Positions 58,576-64,000 of a stretch of 64,000 bases of DNA are shown piece by piece. How positions within the stretch are numbered: position 1 is the stretch's first letter; the number at the start of each line of letters is the position of its first letter. The DNA lies in NCBI GenBank assembly GCA_902806565.1, contig CADCXA010000027.1, positions 992,001-1,056,000 on the forward strand. Reading direction: 5' to 3'. The notes under the pieces are model-generated. The model was not told the origin of the DNA. It was given only the letters and a program-made list of their open reading frames with translations, and did not search any database. Source of the stretch: Hypoxylon rubiginosum. Lineage: Eukaryota > Ascomycota > Sordariomycetes > Xylariales > Hypoxylaceae. A program made the translations under genes and the position numbers.

Positions 58576-60033
58576 ATGAATCTAGAGAGTACGCCAGCGA
58601 TGGAGGCTCCTCCGGGAGAAACATCTAATCTTGTCGGCCCTTATACAGTAGACCCTATTCGAATCGCCGTGTCAGCCATTGGCATCGGGATCGCTGTTAT
58701 ATCTGTTTCTATCCGAATTTATATGCGGGTAGTGTTGAAAAGGTTCAACCATGAGGACTGTGAGTATTATCATCAATTCGAAGCACATGGCTAACTATTT
58801 CCGAGGGGTTCTTCTGTTTGCGATTGTATGTCCATCCAACATTGGGTTCGACGAATACTTTGGCACTTCGTTTCAAGATCTGACATCATATAGGCAGCAT
58901 TCGGGGTGTTCGTAGCCATGGAAATTATTGCTTCTGTATACGGCGAAGGCCAACATTTAGTAAGAAAACATTTTCAGTTTCGATCCTGTCTCGGTCTCGT
59001 ACGCAACGACCTGCTTCCAGTCAGGCATTTCGACGCTAAAGACCCGTTTACTAATTCAGATGGAAGTGGAATGTCTCCTTAGCCAGTCTTGAAAAGGCAC
59101 TTTACGTGAGTGCCTCAAAATATTTTACTATAATGCGATTTTTATATCCAGAGCCGCTGCTGATAGCAAACTTGCGCTATAGTACGGAAACATTGCGGAA
59201 ATATTCATCAGCGTAACAATGTTCCCCATCAAATATGTTTTGCTTTACCAAATCAAGTCGATATTCTTTCAGCATGATCGCCGAGGTCTTTTTGGTCGAA
59301 TAATTATCATCTTGATCTGGGTAAACCTACTCCTGTACTCCTCCGTCGCTTTGGCTCTGATCTTTTCCTGCAATCCTCGGGAGAAATTATGGCATCCAGA
59401 TATCGAGGGTTATTGTATCGATAATGTGGCTTGCATGTCTACAAGCAATGCCCTTAACATCGCTTCTGACCTTTCGATACTGATAATTCCCATGCTTGGC
59501 ATCGCACAGTTGCAGATGCCCCTTAAGAAGAAGCTTCTGGCCGGATCGGTGTTCGCAGTGGGTATTTTGTACGGGCGTTATCCATCCATATCGCTTATAC
59601 GTCGCGAGTCTGACCAATATTAGTGCCACAGCTGCCGGTATTGTTCGATTATATTACGGTGTTCAGCTGCAGGACAGTGAAGATTATACTTGGGACGTCA
59701 TGCCCGTGGGTAACTGGACGTAAGTCGGATATCACTATACAAGGTGAACCAACTGTACAATATAACTAACCGCGTCGTCTAATTTATAGTGCCGTGGAGT
59801 TCGCTATGGGCTTTATCGTTGCCGGCGCACCGTATCTCCCTCGCTTCATCGAAAATGTATTTGGGCGGCGGAAGTCGGTACCCACTAACCCGCCCTACAA
59901 TATATCATCATACAGAATGGAGAGGCTAAGGTCTTCGGATATACCCGACGTTAACTCAGGTAAACGGCATTTAGAGAGTAAGAATAAGGTGATTGCGCCT
60001 TGGGAGGATTCGACTCCAGGAGCGGTCTTGTAA
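58576..60033 (+). CDS. fungal rhodopsin-like seven-helix integral membrane protein
   Basis: I join seven exons: 58576-58759, 58806-58825, 58894-58959, 59067-59105, 59183-59561, 59632-59719 and 59790-60033. All phases agree, giving 339 residues. The second exon is only 20 nt. Family landmarks are IYMRVVLKRFNHED before the second helix, YGEGQHLWNVSLASLEKALY across exons 3 and 4, a DxxDLSI-like SDLSILIIPML helix, and the VRLYYGVQL plus WTAVEFAMGFIVAGAPYLP helices near the end. Hydrophobic segments number about seven. Such proteins (often annotated 'rhodopsin domain' or PTH11-like) are numerous in ascomycetes and most have no known ligand; they lack the retinal Lys of true opsins. The 59562-59631 intron (CTGACC branch, CACAG acceptor) is the least certain junction, and without it the frame breaks. 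Confidence 0.78.
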
Positions 60034-61302
60034 TAAGGGGTGGGTGGAACGGCCACGCTAAACAGATCGGCACGAGGAACCAACACCTCTTCAGATATTT
60101 TGTAGCTAGCTGAATAATCCTAGAAATTCACTTTACTTATGAATCTCGGACTACCGAGATAATAGACGCTGAATTTGCTCTGCCACTCATCGTGTTTGCC
60201 CACTTTGGCAACGCCTATTCTTCTGGATGTCGGGTTGCATCCATGAAACTCAGTTCGTATGATTCATATAACTTATTCATATTCCAGGTCAAGGATGCCG
60301 GCTTATGATCAAGGTGTATTTTAATACCCCGTTCGCTTTCATGGGTACTTATTAATGTTCACAAAGTTGGATAGTTCGTCCTTCTACCCCTTTTCATCAT
60401 CACTAGCGCGAGTGTCTTCATAAAACTACCTGGGTATACTAGTAGGATCCTTGAACAGATTCGGACAACTGGGGAGAGCTGATAGCTCAACTATTTTACG
60501 GAATTGAATGCGACGATACTATAATGCCGTCAAGGATATGACCTTGGCCTATGGATGGGAGGTTAGGCATGTTAACACGGATAGGGGGGCTGAGACAAGA
60601 GCACGAAGTATTTCTTTTCAAAGCAAACTTATGACCCTCAACGGTTATGGCAAGAACTTATAGCGCAATAATTCCGTTGCTTTCACACCTTGGCTTGCTT
60701 CGCGACAGGTGCAATGGAGAAAAACTAGATAACAAATGCGACAGGCTGCATGCCGTCAGAGTCAAGCACCGCTGCTCGATTGTCACTACTCTAATCAGAC
60801 CAGTTCTCTCATATGCCACTCCTCCTGCGGTAACACCGTTTCTAGGTCTCCGATTATCCTGTTCTAAATTCCAAATCCCAGTCCCATCCCAATCCCAATC
60901 CCAATCCCAATCCCAATCCCAATCCCAATCCCATCCCCAACCAGAACCAGCTCCAACCACCACCACCATCACCATCACAAGCCCCGAGCAGTGAGTCCCA
61001 CCTGAATGAGATACAATCGGGGTTCCATGCTACTAATCGAGTTATGTATTGCTGACATTTAACCAGACAAAGGTTAGTGGGATCTATCTGCTTCGTCTCC
61101 TTACCACAAACAGATCTTCGTTACACATCAGTTGAGGAGAAGCGTCATATATTGGAGAGCTCAGCTAACATTTCTCGACGAAGGTTCTCCTATAGCTAGC
61201 ATTTGTTATTACTCCGGTGAAGATCGAGCGCCCATACACCAGCACTGCCGTCGCCCCCAAGGCCGTAAGCAATACACTAATTTCAGCAAATAGAACACAA
61301 TA
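60034..61302. other. region upstream of the microexon gene, partly exon-like
   Basis: No complete gene resolved. An ATG-started frame at 60647-60994 (115 residues) contains a QS repeat encoded by CCCAAT units and ends at a potential CAGTGAGT donor. Between 61120 and 61270 two open, protein-like stretches occur (SVEEKRHILESSANI and PVKIERPYTSTAVAPKA). They may be 5' exons of the microexon gene, but the intron needed just before its ATG would be only about 34 nt. Confidence 0.4.
60888..60932. repeat. CCCAAT hexanucleotide repeat
   Basis: Seven units, same hexamer as in tbf1. In the plus-strand frame it encodes QS dipeptides. Confidence 0.92.
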
Positions 61303-62251
61303 ATGGCCGGCCTCGCGCCTCAGGTACGCACCAGATCTCAGTCCTTACAACCCTATCCATTCGCGCGAACACCAGCGATATCCCCTCGACCGAGAATAAC
61401 ACTATGTGGCTAATTTGATATGCCAAATAGCCCAAGTACGGCGAGAGGGATGTAAGTAGACCAAGCTTCTTCGCTTATACTCATACATACACTAACATAT
61501 ACCTCCAGGATGGATCTCTCGAAGTGAGTGGCACTTCATGTCGGTATCATGGTCATGCCCGCTAACTTTTACGAAAAAGTTCATCCAGTACCGGATAGAC
61601 GTGAGCCATAACAATGTCTTGTAATCCCTAGATATGACGCAGCTATACTAACATTTACATAGGTGGCAATGGGAGAACTGCGCGCAAGTCTTCATTGTTC
61701 AGCTTATATATTAGTAAAATACTAATACCAGCATTTTAGGAGCGCATAGAAGTTAGAATACCTCTGCCCAACTGGACGACTACACTGATAATTTGAACCT
61801 CCATCCAGAAACAAGAAAAGTTGCGAGACGTAAGTAGAACGTTATCTTCCACGTCGAAAGTCGCAACTAATATGGATTGAAGGAACTTGCCGCTCGTCTC
61901 ATCGTATAATATACCCAAATCGACTAGTGATATTAGCTTAGGCTAACCTATCTTATTTCCCTACCGAAGGAGTACAAGAAGGAGCGCGAAGTAAGATGGT
62001 ATCTCCTCGATGGATGCTACCGCAGTTGCTTATAGTTTATAGCAACGCAAGAGCCAGCCGACCATGGATGACAAGGTTGAGGTGAGTATTCCAGCCTAAA
62101 TATTTGTGTATTGCTTGCTAATATCTTTGTAGGCTCTTTTGCGGGAACTTGAAGTAAGCCTATTAATAATCCGTAGCCACTCGACGAAACTAATAGCAAC
62201 TCGTTACAGAAGAAGGCCAAGGAGGAGGTTGAGGAGGAAGAGGACGCATAG
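61303..62251 (+). CDS. 12-microexon gene for a 91-residue charged coiled-coil protein
   Basis: Exons: 61303-61323, 61431-61451, 61509-61523, 61580-61600, 61663-61683, 61740-61751, 61809-61829, 61883-61903, 61970-61990, 62043-62081, 62133-62153, 62210-62251. Coding totals 276 nt in 949 bp; the 11 introns are 51-107 nt, all phase 0. Exon lengths are 21, 21, 15, 21, 21, 12, 21, 21, 21, 39, 21 and 42 nt. Ten introns have GT donors (mostly GTAAGT, GTGAGT or similar) and one has the canonical rare donor GCAAGT. Nearly all have a CTAAC/CTAAT branch point close to the AG. The joined product starts MAGLAPQ, contains FIQYRID, KQEKLRD, ELAARLI, EYKKERE and ALLRELE (each one exon) and ends in EEVEEEEDA. 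It reads as one continuous amphipathic charged helix, so the exons are unlikely to be chance. No signal peptide or known domain. I do not recognise the family. Confidence 0.8.
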
Positions 62252-62353
62252 GTGCCTCTTAAGGCACCTACTCAGGAACGGACCAAGGTATGTAAAGTAT
62301 TTTTCGGGTCATATGTAATACTGTTATTAATTATCTAGGAAGACAACGGCTAA
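62252..62353 (+). other. possible 3' coding continuation past the microexon gene stop
   Basis: Directly after the TAG the same frame stays open for 12 codons (VPLKAPTQERTK), meets a GTATGT donor at 62288, and a TCTAG acceptor at 62338 leads in phase 0 to EDNG and TAA. The 51-nt intron matches its neighbours. Either the stop is real and this is a spliced 3' UTR, or the TAG is a recent nonsense change. Confidence 0.45.
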
Positions 62354-62587
62354 CTCTCTTGTTATAGAAACCCATTATTAAATACTTCAATTATTTTTAG
62401 TACTTTTATCGTGTTGGCATGTGCCGGCCCTAAAAATTCTTTTTATCCTGTTCATGCTGCCACTGGCGACTGTAAAATATGCTCATGCTGCACGTTTCTC
62501 AACTTCATGGCCCTCTCCGTCAACTCCTCCGTAGCTGTGTAACTGAAAGTAATGATCGTATCTCCCCCACACCCTCCTTTTCCATTC

Positions 62588-63463
62588 TCAATCTTTCGCA
62601 ATCTCCAGCTTCTCTGCCTCCATAGCCATGGCCCGAGCCTTAGGATCTTCGCTGTTCTTGTTGTCTTCTTGACGTTGCCAGAAATTGGGCGCCACTTCGG
62701 ATCGATCGATGAAGACAAGATTGGAATATTGTAACTCGGTGTCATTATGTCTGTCCTTCAGCAGCAGTATCCATCTCTCTACCTTGTCGAGGTGATACTT
62801 TTGCCTCAACCGTAGGCAATCGCGCACGCAACTCTCAATGTCAAGCTCAATTTGAGATTCCAGTTCTCTAATTAGAGTATCTAAACGTGTGACACGGCGT
62901 ACCATGCCCTGATGGTGTCCCTGTCGAAAAGTTGCTGTGCTCAATCGGTATTTCTTTGTGTCACGGTTGGATCTGAGGCGATGTATGTCGGCAAGACGGT
63001 CTCTAAGGCTCAGGCGGTCGAAGAAGACAAAGGTTCTCAGTGAGCGCGGGTCCCCATTTGCGCAAAGACCAGAGTTATGCAACCCGAAAATATCGATGAC
63101 GATATCGGACCCGGAAGGAGATGTGAAAAACCACCGCCTCTCTACCGGCTTGCACCTCGTGCGACGCTCCAACGCGATCTGGCGGCTCTCGTGGCTGACG
63201 TAGAAAAGCTGGGGCACCTGAGAGAGGACGCAGTATCCCATATGTATGAACGTTGGATATCCGTCCATGCTGGGGAATACCACGCCCCGAATCCCGGCAG
63301 GCGGTAGATCGACCATGTAGGCCTCGTCTAGGGCGTACTCCCATATCTGAATCCGAAGCTCAGCTGGAAGCATTCTGAACAATGTGAACGACATGGCGCG
63401 AGGTCTGATCGGCAAGTTGGTAATAAGTGTGTTGCTGGTGTTTTCTATATCTAACGAGGCCAT
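62588..63463 (-). CDS. 2EXR-domain protein
   Basis: Single exon of 291 residues on the minus strand. The 2EXR signature FTLFRMLPAELRIQIWEYAL is at residues 26-45, followed by VPQLFYVSHESRQIALERR, the second conserved block of the family, and a strand-like DIVIDIFGL. The C-terminal half is helical and basic with a possible coiled coil (residues 190-240) and ends KLEIAKD. It is the second 2EXR gene in the window but is only distantly similar to the one at 53010. Function unknown for the family. It is convergent with the microexon gene, about 235 bp apart. Confidence 0.85.
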   Translation of the reverse strand: MASLDIENTSNTLITNLPIRPRAMSFTLFRMLPAELRIQIWEYALDEAYMVDLPPAGIRGVVFPSMDGYPTFIHMGYCVLSQVPQLFYVSHESRQIALERRTRCKPVERRWFFTSPSGSDIVIDIFGLHNSGLCANGDPRSLRTFVFFDRLSLRDRLADIHRLRSNRDTKKYRLSTATFRQGHHQGMVRRVTRLDTLIRELESQIELDIESCVRDCLRLRQKYHLDKVERWILLLKDRHNDTELQYSNLVFIDRSEVAPNFWQRQEDNKNSEDPKARAMAMEAEKLEIAKD

Positions 63464-64000
63464 GGCGGTAGCTCTTATGTGTATATGAAAGAGTGTAAAG
63501 GAGGGAGAGACGCCAGCCTTGGAGCAAATCCAAGCAGGGCGAAGGTATATACTTATAGGGCGACGTGTTATAAAATTGAAGTTTAAAGGTTTGGCCCTGC
63601 TGTGGTAATATTCGAGGGTAATTTGATGCTGTATTCACTCGTGATGTTTCTTCGATTCGACGTCTTGTAAGGCACTTTCATTATGGTATGATCAGGTGCG
63701 TCGAAGACATCTTGCAAGGGGGGGGGGGGGGGGGGATGTATTTTATACACCGCGATATGGTTCCATGGAGGCTTCAAGATTCTAGTAAAGTTCATGTTTA
63801 AATCATTGGGCACGTCCTAACGTTATCAAGCTTTACGTAGCTATTGTTGACTTTTGCGTACGGAGGTGCCGTGCAATATCGTTCGAGTCGTCAAATTCTA
63901 CCTTATTGGTGCCAAATGAGATCCTTGGAAGTACTGCGACAATAGCTCTTATCTTGTAACAGTAGGTTGATTATAGTATTTGAACATTGCTTAACTATCT
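63464..64000. other. promoter side of the 2EXR gene, window end
   Basis: Contains the poly-G run; nothing coding is supported. Confidence 0.55.
63718..63735. repeat. poly-G run
   Basis: About 18 consecutive G upstream of the 2EXR gene; length uncertain. Confidence 0.9.

Noticed and set aside
58960..59066. Frameshift in the rhodopsin-like gene between exons 3 and 4
   Set aside because: Using the acceptor GATGGAAG rather than the upstream TTCAG restores phase and the conserved HLWNVSLASLEKAL segment.
1..64000. tRNA or rRNA genes, CRISPR arrays, operons
   Set aside because: I saw no T-loop/anticodon arrangement or rRNA segment by eye, and CRISPR arrays or operons are not expected in this nuclear fungal sequence. 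A tRNAscan run would be decisive for tRNAs.

Overview
The window is nuclear DNA of a filamentous ascomycete (Pezizomycotina, most likely a sordariomycete). The evidence is short spliceosomal introns with GTRAGT donors and CTAAC-type branch points, typical ascomycete families (laccase, HET, 2EXR, fungal rhodopsin-like, Tbf1), and a long AT-only block of the kind left by repeat-induced point mutation (RIP). The track of open frames reports non-ATG starts, so I re-chose starts and joined exons by hand; every multi-exon model below was checked for intron phase.

Left arm (1-29.4 kb, normal GC): a gene-poor start, then a secreted laccase (2784-4585, +), a phosphoglycerate-mutase-fold protein that has lost its catalytic histidines (5259-6252, -), a steroid 5-alpha-reductase-like membrane enzyme (7103-8029, -), a MINDY/Miy1 deubiquitinase with a C-terminal CaaX box (9095-11917, +), a 541-residue protein built almost only from about 15 Cys/His modules (12344-14631, -), the telobox Myb protein Tbf1 (15915-18973, -), an NTF2-like protein (19742-20242, +), an aldehyde dehydrogenase (22952-24639, +) and a coiled-coil protein (26418-27128, +). 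These look like ordinary dispersed genes; I see no biosynthetic cluster or operon-like logic.

Centre (about 29.6-43.3 kb): about 13.7 kb of almost pure A+T with no open frame of note and remnants of degenerate tandem repeats, bounded on the left by a 20-bp palindrome and on the right by a GC-rich hairpin. It is best read as RIP-destroyed repeats, i.e. a heterochromatic isochore and possibly centromeric.

Right arm (43.3-64 kb): a second coiled-coil protein, a PPOX-type flavin/PLP-fold protein with a tail anchor, a HET-domain pseudogene with RIP-type nonsense changes, an AN1 zinc finger fused to an APH-type kinase, two 2EXR proteins, a small secreted Cys-rich protein, a seven-exon rhodopsin-like membrane protein and, at 61303-62251, the most unusual item: a 91-codon coiled-coil gene split into 12 in-phase microexons, eight of them exactly 21 nt long.
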